From positions 209,194,070-209,258,069 of the forward strand of contig CM022299.1 in NCBI GenBank assembly GCA_011799875.1: 64,000 bases of DNA. Reading direction: 5' to 3'. Shown in pieces: positions 33,548 through 45,827 of this stretch (positions within the stretch are counted from its first letter, which is position 1; the number at the start of each line of letters is the position of its first letter). The translations under genes were made by a program, and so were the position numbers. The notes under the pieces were generated by a model. The model made no database searches and had not been told where the DNA came from. It saw only the letters and a list, made by a program, of their open reading frames with translations. Source of the DNA: Thinopyrum elongatum (lineage: Eukaryota > Streptophyta > Magnoliopsida > Poales > Poaceae).

Positions 33548-34763
33548 GCGCGCTCGGAAGAGGAGACGCTATTGGAAGTAGTACAAAGCCCCTCCGTAGT
33601 AGTAGTATTTAGGGGCTATTTTGTTCAGTTCATCTGACTATAGATGTGGTTGAACTGTACTACGTACTTAAAATTAGCTAGTATATATAGTTGAACTAGC
33701 TATTTCAGTACGTGGTTAGCAAAAATTGGGGAAAAGTTTGGTCAGTTCAGCTGTCAAGTTGAACTGTTTGTATAAAGAACGACTGCTTAATCTATGAATG
33801 AAATCTATGCTTACCGAATTTCAGATGCAAAATTAGATAATGCTCGTGATTTTTAGCTACAAATTTTGACAAATGGCACGGTTAAAAGGTTGACAAAGGG
33901 CAATGTTACTAGATCAACAAATGTCAATCTTTCCAGCTTGACAAATGGCAATATACCCAATATGACAGATGCAAATCTTACCAAATTTTCTGTACGTGGT
34001 TGCACATGGGTCATCAGAAAAAAAACCGTTTGCTTTGAAGGGATGTACAAATCCTACGTGCTACATTTTCTCTTGGCTTATTGGCAAAGGAACCATAGCT
34101 CTTGCTTTGCATACCATGTTCAATCTGAACTGTTTACGATGAAGAGATGCACAAATCCTGTGGGGCAAATTTTCCCTTGGCTTAGTGGGGAAGGAGCATA
34201 GCTCTCGCTTTCCATACGGGTGTTCTATCTAAAACGTTTGCGATGAAGAGATGCACAAATCCCGTGCGGCACATTTTCCCTTGGCTTACTGAGGAAGCTA
34301 TCGGTTTGCATACGGGTGTTTTATCTAAATCGTTTGTGATGAGTGTTTTATATTTGAAAACCATTGATGTTTTTTTAATATATTTGATAAGTCTGTACAT
34401 TCAAACCATATGTGTCATTCAGTAATGTTGTGACTTTATATTCATATGATCAAGATACTAATTGCGGTGACGGCGGAGGCGGCGTGCTGCGCCGGCGTTG
34501 TCATTGTCGTCCTCCGGGATGCCGTTGTTGAAGTCTTCAAGCCAGCTCAGAATGTTCTTCACTTGGAAATCAAAGACCCTGTCGTTGCGCGATCGACGGG
34601 CTCGGTGCGGGAGGATGACAACTCACGACGCTGCGATGTAGCGGTCAATGGCTGCGTCCCATGACGCTGAGGGGGGCGCGCGGCCATGGAAGTCAAAGGG
34701 CTCGGTTCCCAGTGAGCCTGCGCACCATACAACTCGCATGGTTCTCAGTGAGCCTGCACATCG
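33548..34763. repeat. AT-rich spacer and degenerate repeats on the right side of the exonuclease unit
   Basis: 33850-34010 has a short repeat with the core acaaatgncaat/gacaaa. 34110-34340 has three units of about 90 bp with cgatgaagagatgcacaaatcc and ttttcccttggctta. 34440-34763 is GC-rich and non-coding with a small duplication of cagtgagcctgc. No gene supported. Confidence 0.5.
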
Positions 34764-35199
34764 CACTACAAAAAATACACTTTCGTGATGATACGTGTTT
34801 GTCACAGTAGGTCACGTTTTCTGTCATGCATGTACATCCATGACGATATTATGACAGAATCAAGATAGTCATACATGTGCTGTCGTAGAAGTGTTCCATG
34901 ACAATACCAAAATTATCATCATGGAAGTGTCCACATCCATGACGATAAATGGCGTGTCATGGAAGTGTTTTCGTCAAGGGTAACTGACACGTGGCATCCA
35001 CTATAACGGGTCACCGTTAAGCTATGGGGTTCCGGTTTGGATCCTATAACCCGTTAACAGCCCCGTCCAATGGGGATTTTCCACGTGTAAAATTCTCATT
35101 CGCCGGAGGATCCACATGTCGGCTCAGCATTGGGACAGATGTCATCCACTCATTGTACAAGAGGCGCCTATGATATGTTGGCACGTGGCAAGGCCCAAC

Positions 35200-36070
35200 A
35201 GTGGCCCATTTAGGTGAAAGAGGCCAGCCCAGTCAAAATTAGCAGGCCGACCCATATAGGGCCTACTTGTGTCTGGTCCATCTAAGCCCACGGCCCATAC
35301 GAGATGTGCCAATCCGGCCCGTCAATGGCCCGTTAACTATTTAACACCATTGCAGCCCATCGTCAGTTCGGGCCCGTTAACAGCCCGCTATATATTTGGG
35401 CTCAATATCGGCCCGATGTGGTTTCGACCTGTTAGCGGCCCATTCAAGGGATGGGCCAATTTTCAGGATGTATGTCTTTCCGCCTTTTTGAGGCCCATTT
35501 AAGTGTTGGGCCAATTTCCAGCCCGGTGTGTCTTTCGGCCTGTTAACGGCCCATAAATGAGTTGGGCCATTTGCAGTTGTACCTGAGTTTTGGCCTCTTA
35601 ACGGCCCATGCTCTTCATGGTCCAATACCAGCCCGGTTTCTCTTTCGGCCTGCTAAAGGCCCACAACACAGTTGGGCCATACACAATCCGACCTAACTTT
35701 CGGCCTCTTAGCGGCGCATGCTCTTCATGGTCCAGTACGAGCCCGCTGTCTCTTTCGGCCTACTAAAGGCCCACAGTACAGTTGGGCCATATATAGCCCA
35801 ACCTTAGTATCGGCCTGCTAACGGCCCCTGAAATCGAGTGGGCCCACTTATTGCCCGCTTTGATGTCGGTGTGTTAATGACCCGGGAGGTAACAGGGCCA
35901 AGCATTAACTGTTGGCCCATTTCAAATATAGCGGCCCAATAGAGCTTTCGGCCTGGTTACAGCCCATCAACTTAATGGGCCCGCTGAAGTTCGAACATGT
36001 CTGTAGGCCCAATTAGATAACGTCGATTCCGGCCCAGCTATAATTTGAGCCCATTACGACGAGCAATTAT
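35200..36070. repeat. GGCCCA/TGGGCC-rich subterminal array of CACTA 3
   Basis: Dozens of ggccca or tgggcc hexamers are spaced 10-30 bp. A higher-order unit of 110 bp is visible (cctctta...gcatgctcttcatggtcca at 35594 and 35704). No coding frame. Confidence 0.75.
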
Positions 36071-36378
36071 GGACAGGACCAAAACCGATCAATCAAAGGC
36101 CTATGAGAATTTTTGCCCCTGCGAGCCCATTAGGGAAGCTCATTAAGGGAAGTGGACTGCTATCCTTCATATAGTGCCCACGACTGTTCGTGCTAACTAA
36201 TAATTTCACTGCTTGTTTGGCTTCCTAGAGACCAGTTAGCTGGAATGCGAGGCGTGCTAAGCAAACGTACGGCTTACAAGGAAAAACGTAGCACATCCAG
36301 CATATATTACAGGAAATTACATCCACTGGGCAATCAAAGATTGATGCCAGTGCAAATAAATGAACAGAACTTAATGAC

Positions 36379-36796
36379 CTACAACCTCACAATCTGCAAC
36401 CTCAGCGCGGATGATGCCCATAAGCATGTGAGCAAGTTCCTCCTTCTTTGCTACACTTTCTCTGAAAACATTGATCAGTTGTTGTTGCGCAAGAATGTGC
36501 ACCTCTGTTCCTCCACGATTTCCATCATTGCTTCAGCCAGTAATTGGTTCACAAACATACATTTTTTCCGTTGGATTCGAGACAGAGGAAACTGAACAGA
36601 TTCATATGGCGATTTTGGCAGGCTTGTATTATTGATAGTGGAGAGTGTCTCGACCACTGCATCATAACATAAATTAGGAGGGGAACCAAACAGATTAATC
36701 AAGAGTTATTACCATATTACCTGGCCTAGATTTATTGGAAAGAAACAATGGGGTTGCCTTGCTATTTTTAGAGTTTGTCTTCTTATCTTCAGCAGC
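36379..36796 (-). pseudogene. Last two exons of a spliced CACTA 3 gene (unrecognised coiled-coil protein), one frameshift
   Basis: A 76-nt exon (36796-36721) is bounded by gtgcag and gtaatatgg. The next exon starts at 36656 after gatgcag. Joined, the frame is continuous through RPVVETLSTINN and reaches a Leu/Glu-rich helix (FVNQLLAEAMMEIVEEQ). A one-base shift near 36480 is needed to continue to the terminal helix KKEELAHMLMGII and a stop at 36379-36381. The consistent splice phase is good evidence for a real gene. Function unknown; probably a transposon protein, of which I see no transposase motif. Confidence 0.6.
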
Positions 36797-37448
36797 CTGC
36801 ACCAAATTAACACACTAGCATTGCTATCATTGGCCAGGTCAGATAAATAGGAAAACAAGATTAACACAACAAACATTTGGGCAACCAGACCACACCAGCC
36901 TACACCAAATTAACACAATATGCCACAGCTATCATCAGCCAGGTAAGGTAATAGGAAAGAAACAGTGACACAATGAATGATTGGGCAACCAGAACAGCAC
37001 TACAATTTAGTAATGTGCATGATATAGTACACTCATGCAGCTCAGTATGCAAAACTACCAGGCAGTTTTCCTTACAAAAATCAACATTGTCGCCTTTAAT
37101 TTTACATTTTGCTACAAGTAAGTTTAGATCAGATAAAGGTTGGATTCATGCTGATTAACAAAATACATGCTGATGTAAAAATATAGTGATATACAACAGA
37201 TACTTAGATCAGCATTGGAGCACAGAGAATTCCCGCAAGATACTTTCCTCAAACACGATCCCAGTTTAGAAAGTCTTCTATCCTTTAAGCTTATTTTCTA
37301 AAAGAGAGATGGGTAAGAAACATGTAGAAAATATGATCTGAATGCTATAAAATTTCATGATGTGAGGATACGCACATGCTTTTTAGAATGGAGTTGACAT
37401 ATTTTTGCTGGACTGGAGTGGACTAGTTCGTTGGCCACTTGAATCTAC

Positions 37449-37590
37449 TTATTATCAGTAGGAGTTGGGTTTCTCTGTGCTGGAGCAGTATCTATGAACA
37501 CTGGAGTTGGTTTACTATCTCCTGGCGTTTGGATCTTTTTCAAAGACCTTGTTTGTAACGCTTCAGATTCTAACATAGCCGTCTTCCCCT
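37449..37590 (-). pseudogene. Candidate upstream exon of the same minus-strand gene
   Basis: About 47 codons are open (AMLESEALQTRSLKKIQTPG in part), Thr/Pro/Lys-rich, ending at a possible gtagat donor. The phase does not join cleanly to the exon at 36796, so an exon between them or a shift is required. Confidence 0.35.
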
Positions 37591-37619
37591 TGCATGCCTT
37601 ATATGGAAGAATGGTGCTT

Positions 37620-38210
37620 CAGTTATAAAACATGCTACGGCAGAGAGATGGAATAGGTACTGAAGAATAGAAAGGCATGACATATTGACATGTATTCCCT
37701 CCATCCGGAAATAAATGGATGTGTCTAGGCGTATTTCAGTTCTAGATACATCCATTTTTATCTATTTCGGCGACATGTAATCCGGACAGAGGGAGTATGA
37801 TGTAAGAGCTAGGGATACGACAGGACAACAGAGTAAAAAAACACTAGTGGAATGTAAAACTGTATGATAGCGGAATACATACAGAAAAACACTAAGGCAA
37901 CATATGCATGTATGATTGGGAAACTAAGATGGCATTGCAACAGACCACTAGAACAGCACTTCAATGTAAAAAAATGGTATGGTAGACAGATGGAGTACAT
38001 ACTGATGAATAACAATGCATAAGATATTCAGAAGCATGATGTCCAAACTAAGCAGATGGCATTGCGATAGAGTAGAATGACATTACTTGAATTTGAAAAC
38101 ATGTTATCATGAATGGAATAGGTACTGAAAAACAGGAAGACATGACATATTTACATGCATGATCAGCAGGCTAAGCACATGGCATTGCAACAGAGTAGAT
38201 GCACTCCAGG
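37620..38210. repeat. Degenerate ~125-bp tandem repeats in a CACTA 3 intron
   Basis: Units share ggcattgcaacaga(gtag), ggaataggtactga and catgacatatt. The ggcattgc word recurs at about 37929, 38056 and 38179 (spacing 123-127 bp). A MITE sits in the first unit. Confidence 0.65.
37695..37795. mobile_element. Stowaway-type MITE, 101 bp, TSD ta
   Basis: Ends ttccctccatccgg and ...tccggacagagggag are inverted. The interior is a near-perfect foldback around gttctagatacatccat. Flanked by ta at 37693-37694 and 37796-37797. Confidence 0.88.
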
Positions 38211-38290
38211 ACATTATATGCATGTTGCACCCATATCACGGTCCAAGTTAGAGCAAGGACCATGTGGGGTGAATAGGATTCATCATCTTT

Positions 38291-38421
38291 CTACAAGTCG
38301 TCTGAAGAACTTCCTTTACATGTTCCATCATATTGGGTATCATTGACGTCAAGTTTGTTGGCCATTAGATTGCTCCGCGAGGTTCTTGTGGATATATCAG
38401 TGTGTGCAATTATATCTGACA
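38291..38421 (-). pseudogene. Candidate further upstream exon of the same gene
   Basis: After a catgtcag acceptor, 43 codons are open (Ser/Thr/Asp-rich, containing SRSNLMANKLDVND) up to a gtagaa donor. Assigned by splice signals and strand only. Confidence 0.3.
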
Positions 38422-38429
38422 TGCATGGA

Positions 38430-40190
38430 ATACAACTAGTAGTTAGATTTATGTAATGAGTGCCTGTAGGAGACGACATAAATAGTAGGATTGGGCTTAA
38501 CTAGCAGCAACAGGTCTCAAGAACTAAAGGGAGAACACAGATGAAAGCTACAGAATATGTATCGTTTGTACTCTTGATTAACTAGATGGCACAAAAAAGT
38601 ATTAAGAACAACATAGGTAATACTAGAAGTGGTATAATCACCAGCCTGTGGGATAGCATTGTCCGATGGATGATAACTATGGAACAACATTACCTAAAGA
38701 ACAAGTCTCTTATCTGAACTACGGAACAGCGTTAACTCCTGAACAAGACTCTTAAGAGATCAGCATGAATATATAGTGAAATGTGATAATCTATTTTCCA
38801 TGCTTAGATGAATAACAAAGCCATAAATGTTGCACACAAGTAACATGAGGGTACAACCTATCTGGTCACCATCCATAGGAGTGAGCATCATGTGCTGACT
38901 TGTCGATGGCCCTGCAGTTGTTGTGGCTTTCCATGCCGGGCACGCACATTCGATGCAGGGAACTATTGAGTGGGGACTAGAGCTCCCTTCTGGTGTATGC
39001 TTCCCTTGTTGGAGCAGCTGTGGGGAAAAGGAAGACAGTGTGGCTGAAGATGCAGAAAACGCATAATGTTAAGAATGATACATATCTCTGATCTGAAGAA
39101 ATACCCTAAGAGATCAACAGTAAGGTACGAGCGTGGTCACACATCTGTTGACTGAAAACTAAATTGGGGTCACATGATTTTATTTTATTTTGGCACTGTC
39201 CGATCTGCGCCAGATGGCTTGATGGCCGTCTTGTGCCTTCCGGCTGACACTGTTCAGAATCTTCCCGAAGAGCCAGCCACCATCGGCAGAGCAGCCTGCC
39301 TCCGCCGTCCCTGGCCGCGAGAGCTCCAACCAAAACCCTGCTCCCCGCCCCACCGCACTGCCGTGGTTGCGCCGCCCCTGGCCAATCCACAAAGACTCGC
39401 CATCATCCAGATCCGGCGGCGGCAGTACCTTCAACCCACGCAACTCTAAGATAGCCACCTAAGCGCTGCTTCCGCGGTGAATTTGCGCCCTCGCACCCTT
39501 ACGATAGACACCAGCCAACCGGCAGCCTTGGAGCTCTGCCGCCTCGAGGGGTGCTGCTTCCCATTAGGAATCGACTGGCCCAGAATAAAAATTTAGATGA
39601 CTGACGCCTAAATAAAGTGATTTAAGATGAGTGTACGACCTATCTTGCGGCCCGGTGAAGTAGGCAACTCCAGCTACCGAGTCGGTGAGGCCGGCGCAGT
39701 TGCGGTGGCTCCCGGCGGCAGGAAAGCAGATATGTCGCGACGGTCGATGGCTATGGGGAAGCAGCGCCGGGGCCCTGGATGTCTCCGAAGTTGGAGCCGC
39801 TCCAGCGCCGTGGACAACGGCGCGGGTGAATCGGCTCCGGTACGGTTCACGCAGTTGTCGTTGAGGCAGCTCCGGCAGCATGGAGTAAGAGGCACACGGC
39901 CCAGTGCATGATGAAAATGGACAATTGCTCCGGCGTTGGGGAGGAGGGCGGCAGGGAATTTGGTGTGGTGGGGGAGCCATGGAGGAGGGGCTGAGGTTTC
40001 ACAGCTGGGGAGAAGGGAGCTTCTAGGGAGAAGGTGATTTGGCGCCCACGATGTATGAATGGGGAATTGGGAGGGGGAACCAGGTCTTACAGATGCATTT
40101 GTCTGAAATGTGGGGGAAGTTACAGGTCTACCCCTGCCTTTAGGCTTCTGGGCTTGGGTCTGTGTCTTGAGGGTCGGGGATAGTAGAGTA
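38430..40190. other. Intronic and GC-rich 5' region of the CACTA 3 gene
   Basis: 38430-39100 is AT-rich without a gene. 39180-40020 is GC-rich with several long open frames on both strands, none with recognisable motifs; it may hold the first exon and promoter of the minus-strand gene. Confidence 0.35.
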
Positions 40191-40199
40191 ACTTTGCTT

Positions 40200-40450
40200 C
40201 TCCCAAATAGTGGGCGCGAGTGATTTCGGGCGAGGAGGGCGTGTTTTGAAATAGTGGGCGCGAGCGATTTCGGGCGAGGAGGGCGTGTTTTGAAATAGTG
40301 GGTGCGAGCGATTTCGGCCAAGGAGAGGGTGTTTTGCCGCCCATGGTTTATGAATTATTCGGAGCTTGCCATTTTGAACGAGGAGAGGGTGTTTTGCCGC
40401 CCATGGTTTATGAATTATTCGGCACCTGTCATTTCGGCCAAGGAGAAGGC
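40200..40450. repeat. Tandem repeats at the right margin of CACTA 3
   Basis: A unit of about 50 bp (gtgggcgcgagcgatttcgggcgaggagggcg core) is present three times. It is followed by two copies of a 63-bp unit containing gagggtgttttgccgcccat. Confidence 0.75.
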
Positions 40451-40560
40451 GCGCTTGGATGAAGTTACGAACCTACCCTCGATGTACAATGGGCCAATTG
40501 ATGTGTGTACCACATAGGCCGGTAATTTCGTGTCTCCCATTTATTTGCTCGGGCGAATTC

Positions 40561-42195
40561 CACCGAGCAGAGGGTGTTTAGCGGTTTGTTCAAATTTTGG
40601 GAGAACGAGCATCCACATCTACCTTACCAAGTCGATTCGAATCAAATTTTGAAATATTAGCTTGCCACTTCTTTTTTAGATGGTGAGATGATGCTCGGGA
40701 CTAATGTGTTTTTACATGCTCGTTGCTAACGATTTACTATATGACAAATAGTTGACCCACTCAAAATCGGGAATCAAACCCAAAATGAAATATCTTGATT
40801 CAATGAAATAGCTCATTCACCAGGTCAAAATAGTGAACTAAATCCAAAATTGAACACCTCAATTGAGTAGCATGTTGTATTATATGACTCCATGAACATG
40901 CTGAAAGTCAAATTAATGAACTTGTTTGATACACATATATCCGTTCATGTGTGGATTGTAGACAACATGTTCTCCAATTCAAATATTTGAATACAAATTT
41001 ATATCGCAACATGGTTTATATCAGTCTTTGATGCATAAACGCGACCTCCCCCTCTCCCGGACTCGTGTTCTCTCTCTCGTTGACAATCTTTGTTTCTATC
41101 GCACACATCCAAACACAAACCTTATCGGTCCCTTTCCCTCTGTGTGTGTGTGTGTGTGTGTCGGTCTTTCTAGTTCGCACGCACACTCCATGTATAGGTC
41201 TCTCTAGCACACAATGTATGATTCTCTAGTCCAAGCTAAATATGTAGGGTGCACTCATCGTACGCACACAAATTCCCTAGCTCATTGTCTGTAACTCTCT
41301 CACGCACCACTCTGCCGTCTTGGAGCTCTTCCCTCTCTCTCTCTCGAACTCTCCATCTCCCTGGGTCACACATACACATGCATATCTCACTCGCACATGA
41401 TAGACCCATCCAAAACTCTCTCTCGAACTCTCCATCTCCCTAGGTCACACATACACGTGCATATCTCACTCGCACTCGATAGACCCATCTAAAACTCTCT
41501 CTCTCCCTCATTCTCTCTCCATCTCACACGCACACACACACACACTTTATAAACTTAGTCAAAGTTTCAAAGGTTTGACTTTAAAAAAAAATATAGGCAC
41601 TACATTATCGAACGGAGGGAGTAGCTCTTTCTCTCTCTCTACTAGTATCTCTCACGAGCCTCCCCTCTCACTCGATCTCTCTTTACCGAGGGATTATACG
41701 GTCACTGTGTCAGCGTATAGCTCCGTATATTGTTTAGTTGACCGGTCAACCAGTCCACATGCTGCCTAGTCAGCTCGTGTTCTCTATCTTCGTGTGCTAG
41801 CCCATGTGGCAGTGGGTGAAAATAAGTAAACTAGAGGCCCATCTGACACGCGATGAAGTAAACAAAGTTGAAACCACTCGCGGTACCACCCCGCACGCTA
41901 GTAAATCAGCACTGCTATACATAGGACGCATGCACGATTCAGACGTGGCAGCACCAACAGCTAGCGTGCATGCAGGAGCACTGTTGGGGAAGGAGAATCA
42001 TGTAGGCGTCATGCGTTTACTGTCGTGCGTGAAGCAATTCTGCTAGTAAATTGAGGGCACACTTCTTCCACGTGAAGGACACACTCGCGCACACTACAGC
42101 ACTGCGCGGCGGCATGCACACAAGTACGCACTCGCGCACACTCAGCACAAAATACACACCAGCACATGTGTACACCGGCGTCGCCGCCGGCTGAG
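40561..42195. other. Intergenic DNA with simple and tandem repeats
   Basis: No gene seen. A (tg)10 microsatellite is at 41141-41160. A 79-bp tandem duplication starts at 41342 and 41421 (tctcgaactctccatctccc). A Stowaway-like right half ending cgaacggagggagta is near 41547-41632. Gene promoter sequence of the F-box pseudogene may lie in 42050-42195. Confidence 0.6.
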
Positions 42196-44645
42196 ATGGA
42201 CGGCGAGGCAGCCAACAAGCGAAGGCGGCTCGAGCCAAAACCGCATCCGGCGAGCCTGGACTTCATCAGTAGCCTCCCCGATGACATGCTGCTCGTCATC
42301 ATCGCCCTCCTCCCCACCAAATCTGCCGTGCGGACCACCCTGCTCTCCCGGCGGTGGCACCCCCTCTGGCGCTGCGTCCCCCACAACCTCACCGTTGACA
42401 GCTGACTCTGCGACGGGGATTGAAAACGCATGGCCTCAGTATCCAAGATCCTTGCATTGCACCCTGGACCAGCCAGACGCCTTGACATCCGCATGTTTAG
42501 TACCAACTACAAGGTCCAAGCCAAGTTCGACGAGTGGTTCTTATCCCCCGCCCTAGATCAGCTCGAGGAGCTCAGGTTTGAAGCTGGATGATGTCGCTCT
42601 CTGCCGCCGTCCACGCTCTGCCTCACGCCAACGCTGCGCCGCGCCAGCTTCAACTCCTGCTATTTTCCCCAGATTAATGTCACGCCTGCCCTTCTTCTCC
42701 CTCAACTCAAGCAGCTCAACCTCTTCGATGTTGGCATCTCGAAGAAGGCTATGGAGCAACTGCTCCGCAGCTGCACTGCGCTCGAGTACCTTCGTCTTCG
42801 GTAGATCCACGAGTTCATTAGCCTCCACATCGCCTCGACAAAATCCGATGGATTTATGTGTCTTGCTGGCCCTGCAACAAGACATCAATTGGGAAGAGAT
42901 CACTCAAGCTGTTCCACGTTATGGTCATTGGGAATGCGCCTTTCCTTCAGAGATTGCTTGTATCTGATCTAGAAGGTCCAACAAAAATCAGGGTCATTGA
43001 CGCGCCGAAATTGACAGCGTTGGTGTACTCGTCTGCCAAATTCTCCGAACTCTTTATTGGATTCATAATCGTTCAGGTACAACACTCATCTTCTTCTCCG
43101 TCTTCTTGAAATTCACATTTTTTAATTTCTTCTTGATGTATTCACGACTGTCATACAGAAAATGATTCCCACAAACTTGACCCAGTCTGTGCGCACAGTG
43201 AAGATCTTGGCAATAAAATCTATCAGCCCCAATCTGGATCAAGTTGTTGGATTCCTTACATGCTTTCCATGCACGGAGAAGCTACTCATTGAGGTGAAAC
43301 TTCTTTCCGATTAGTAAACGGTAATCACAACGTAGCTCAATTTTTTCGTAATTTTTCCAAATTACGATGACAAGTTTAGTGTTCAAAACTGCATCTACGC
43401 ACTGCACTGAAAGAAATGTTTTTAGTATATTTTCTCACATGATCACCTGCATTGTTTTTTTGTTGTACTAGTAGCCTAGGCTAGTCATAGAAGCAAGTAA
43501 CTTAGACTAGTAACTCTATGGTTAGCCTAAGAGCAAGTACTACCTCCATCCTGGTTTACTCTTCGTACGTATTTTGTAGTATCAAAATTTGACCTTAGAT
43601 TTAACTGACAAAATGTTAATGCATGTCACTAAAAATTATATCGATGGATTCTTATTTGAACATAATTTCAACTGGTATAAATTTTTGGTGACATGCATTG
43701 GCATTTTCTTAGGTAAATGTATGGTCAAAATTTTACACTAAATACTACTACGGTACAATAGTGGGCTATAACGGCCCTCCACTATGTAGGCCAAAACATG
43801 TGCCAAATTCACTTCTGATGCATTTGGCATCGATGCCCTCCATTGCTCACCTGGTGCCCCAATCTGGATCACCTACTTTGCTCCGGTGCCAAATTAACTC
43901 ATGCAATGAAAACACACTTGCGTGGGAGTGGGAGAGGACTGAGGCAATAAAAAAACACTTGTTTGGGAGAGGGAGAGGCTGGTGTAGTTGGTTTGTTTGT
44001 ACATGTGGGTCTGTGTGCACAGCGGTACCAACTATCTCACATTGCTAGAGCGGTGCGAAAATCTTTTGATTTGACATCGATGTGTATTGTATGTGGCATA
44101 CTTTTGAGAAATATGGCATCGGCCACATAGTGGAAGGCAAGAAATGCCCAAGCTCTTCACGTGCTCCTAGGTAAATGAGAGGAAAGAGAAAGAGAGAGAG
44201 AGAGTGAAAAAATATCACTAGCCTTAGAGCCAACCCTATAGCCAACCCTATTGTATGAGCGAATGATATTGGTACCTCTTGATGACACGGCAATCTTATA
44301 CAGCCAGCTGCTCTAATATGTTCTCTTCTTTTGCAGAAAAAATACCCGAAAGTGAAAAATGTGCTGCACTATAACAATCTCATCGAATGCCTTGATCTCC
44401 ATCTTACAGAAATTGATTTGATCGACTACTGAGGCAGCACATCTGAGATTAAATTGGACAGGTTCTTTGTTCTGAAGGCAAGTGTGCTCAAGGTAATGAG
44501 GTTTGGCGTTCTCTGGCGCAACAATGAATGGCATGCTGATCACCGCAAGCGTCTAAGCCTAAACGACAAAGGCTCCGGAGAAGCTGAATTTGTTTTTGAA
44601 ACATCAAGTCGGCAGAGACTCAAAAATTTATTTGCCCATTATTGA
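42196..44645 (+). pseudogene. F-box/LRR/FBD-type protein pseudogene, three exons
   Basis: Exon 1 (42196-43076) starts MDGEAANKRRR and has an N-terminal F-box (SLPDDMLLVIIALLPTKSAV, then TLLSRRWHPLW) followed by LRR-like sequence (LKQLNLFDVGISKKAMEQLL). Exon 2 (43159-43293) and exon 3 (44337-44645) have clean GT-AG borders and phase 0. Exon 3 holds the FBD-like end (LDRFFVLKASVLKVMRFGV). F-box proteins of this group are substrate receptors of SCF ubiquitin ligases. The copy is dead: stops at 42403, 42421, 42589, 42802 and 44430, all in the reading frame, and a one-base loss in an A-run near 42840. Intron 2 (about 1 kb) hosts a MITE. Confidence 0.88.
43540..43752. mobile_element. Stowaway-type MITE in intron 2 of the F-box pseudogene
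   Basis: Left end ctacctccatcctggttta is the same as the MITE at 32275; the interior atgttaatgcatgtca is shared. The right end is degenerate (ctaaatactactacgg), so the exact end is uncertain. Confidence 0.75.
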
Positions 44646-45712
44646 CTTGTCAGGACGGTGGATTTTAGTTTGTACGATAATGTTGTATCCACCTAAAGTA
44701 ACGAAAGTTCTTACATAAACTTCCTAATAATTCCCTCTTCGTAGGTGCAGCATTACTCCTAACATTTGTAATATCAGTTTGAAACTTGTAATATTACGAC
44801 TATCCAGCATGAGGTACTATGTTACGATAAATGTTCACGTGCATAGGTGCGGCAACGATATACCCATTACTCGAATACAATATTTATTATTACTCGTGGC
44901 AACACACGGGAAATTATGTCGAACATGGCTAGTTAAGCAGGCTAGCTCTACAGCCATGATGATAGTGACTGCACATGGTGAGGCTGACTTTGGTATGCCG
45001 AACATGGCGCCTACACTCAGGTGTCATATCCGGCGCAGGGTCTTGTCACTTCACTGTGAGGAGCAAAACGTAATAATTTGACCAACGGGTAGTACAGTAC
45101 TACTACATTGGTAGTACTACTAGTACTAGCACCACCGTCCAGATTTAGTAGTACTACCACCTCCGTCTGGATTTAGTATTTGACTAGCAATATCTAGTAA
45201 TTCATGTCACAAAAAATATACTACTCCCTCTGTAAATAAATACATGGAGTATTGTTTTATTCGGTTTTGAATGTAGTTCCCGATGATATTATACACTCTC
45301 CCTTCCGGTAGATGGCTCAAATCTGAAATCTCTTCAATCAGACTACTATTGTACTCCCTCCGTACTGGTGCATTAGTCATGTTACGAAAACCAAGTAATC
45401 CCAAAACTTTTAGGCGCGGTGCATTAACTACCAACCTCGTTCCCCTTTTTTGCCACGAAAAAAGAAATCAGCCAATAGGAGATGTGGGGTTCGTATGCAT
45501 TCAATGACTTGAGACTACTTAGCACAACATGCAGTGCTCAATTCTCTTCATGCAATGACATTAATTACAAAATACTAGTACTAAACATCAAAGTTCTCTC
45601 GTTTTGCCCCAACTTGGTCTCGGTGAGATGACTACTACACTGCACCGGCACGGAGGGAGGGTCGAGGAGTAGATGGTCAACACACACGTGAATGCAACGC
45701 AGTCTGCACTTC
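44646..45712. other. Intergenic DNA with MITE fragments
   Basis: No gene seen. Fragments with tactccctc(c/t)gt ends lie at about 45218-45240 and 45351-45430. The region 45090-45180 contains repeated agtactact and ccgtc(c/t)(a/g)gatttagta words. Confidence 0.5.
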
Positions 45713-45714
45713 TC

Positions 45715-45722
45715 ATATAAAG
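45715..45722 (+). promoter_or_regulatory. TATA box upstream of the 45828 pseudogene
   Basis: atataaag lies about 110 bp before the ATG, a normal spacing for a plant promoter. Confidence 0.5.
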
Positions 45723-45827
45723 TCTCCCCGCCAGTCCAATCTAAGAAATCCTACGCACCTACGCACCCTAACTAAGGGCAAGAGTGATCACTCCAATCGC
45801 AAGATCAGTTGACTAGAAGCTAGATCC

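Larger units (their letters stand above)
34764..40560 (-). mobile_element. CACTA transposon 3, left terminus supported; right end not found
   Basis: The terminus cactacaaaaaatacac begins at 34764, preceded by tcg (candidate 3-bp duplication). Gtcatgcatgtacatcc-type subterminal sequence, then a long GGCCCA-rich array (35200-36070), then a spliced minus-strand gene (36379 upward) follow. The reverse complement of the terminus was not seen downstream, so the right boundary is a guess based on the end of GC-rich tandem repeats near 40450-40560. Confidence 0.65.

Noticed and set aside
39106..40321. Pro/Ser/Arg-rich frames of 90-215 codons
   Set aside because: GC-rich region read in many frames; no domain, conflicting strands. 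Reported only as possible 5' region of a gene.
42403..42591. TGA codons as selenocysteine or readthrough sites
   Set aside because: Several TGA plus a TAG and a frameshift in one gene point to pseudogene decay; plants lack selenoprotein insertion.
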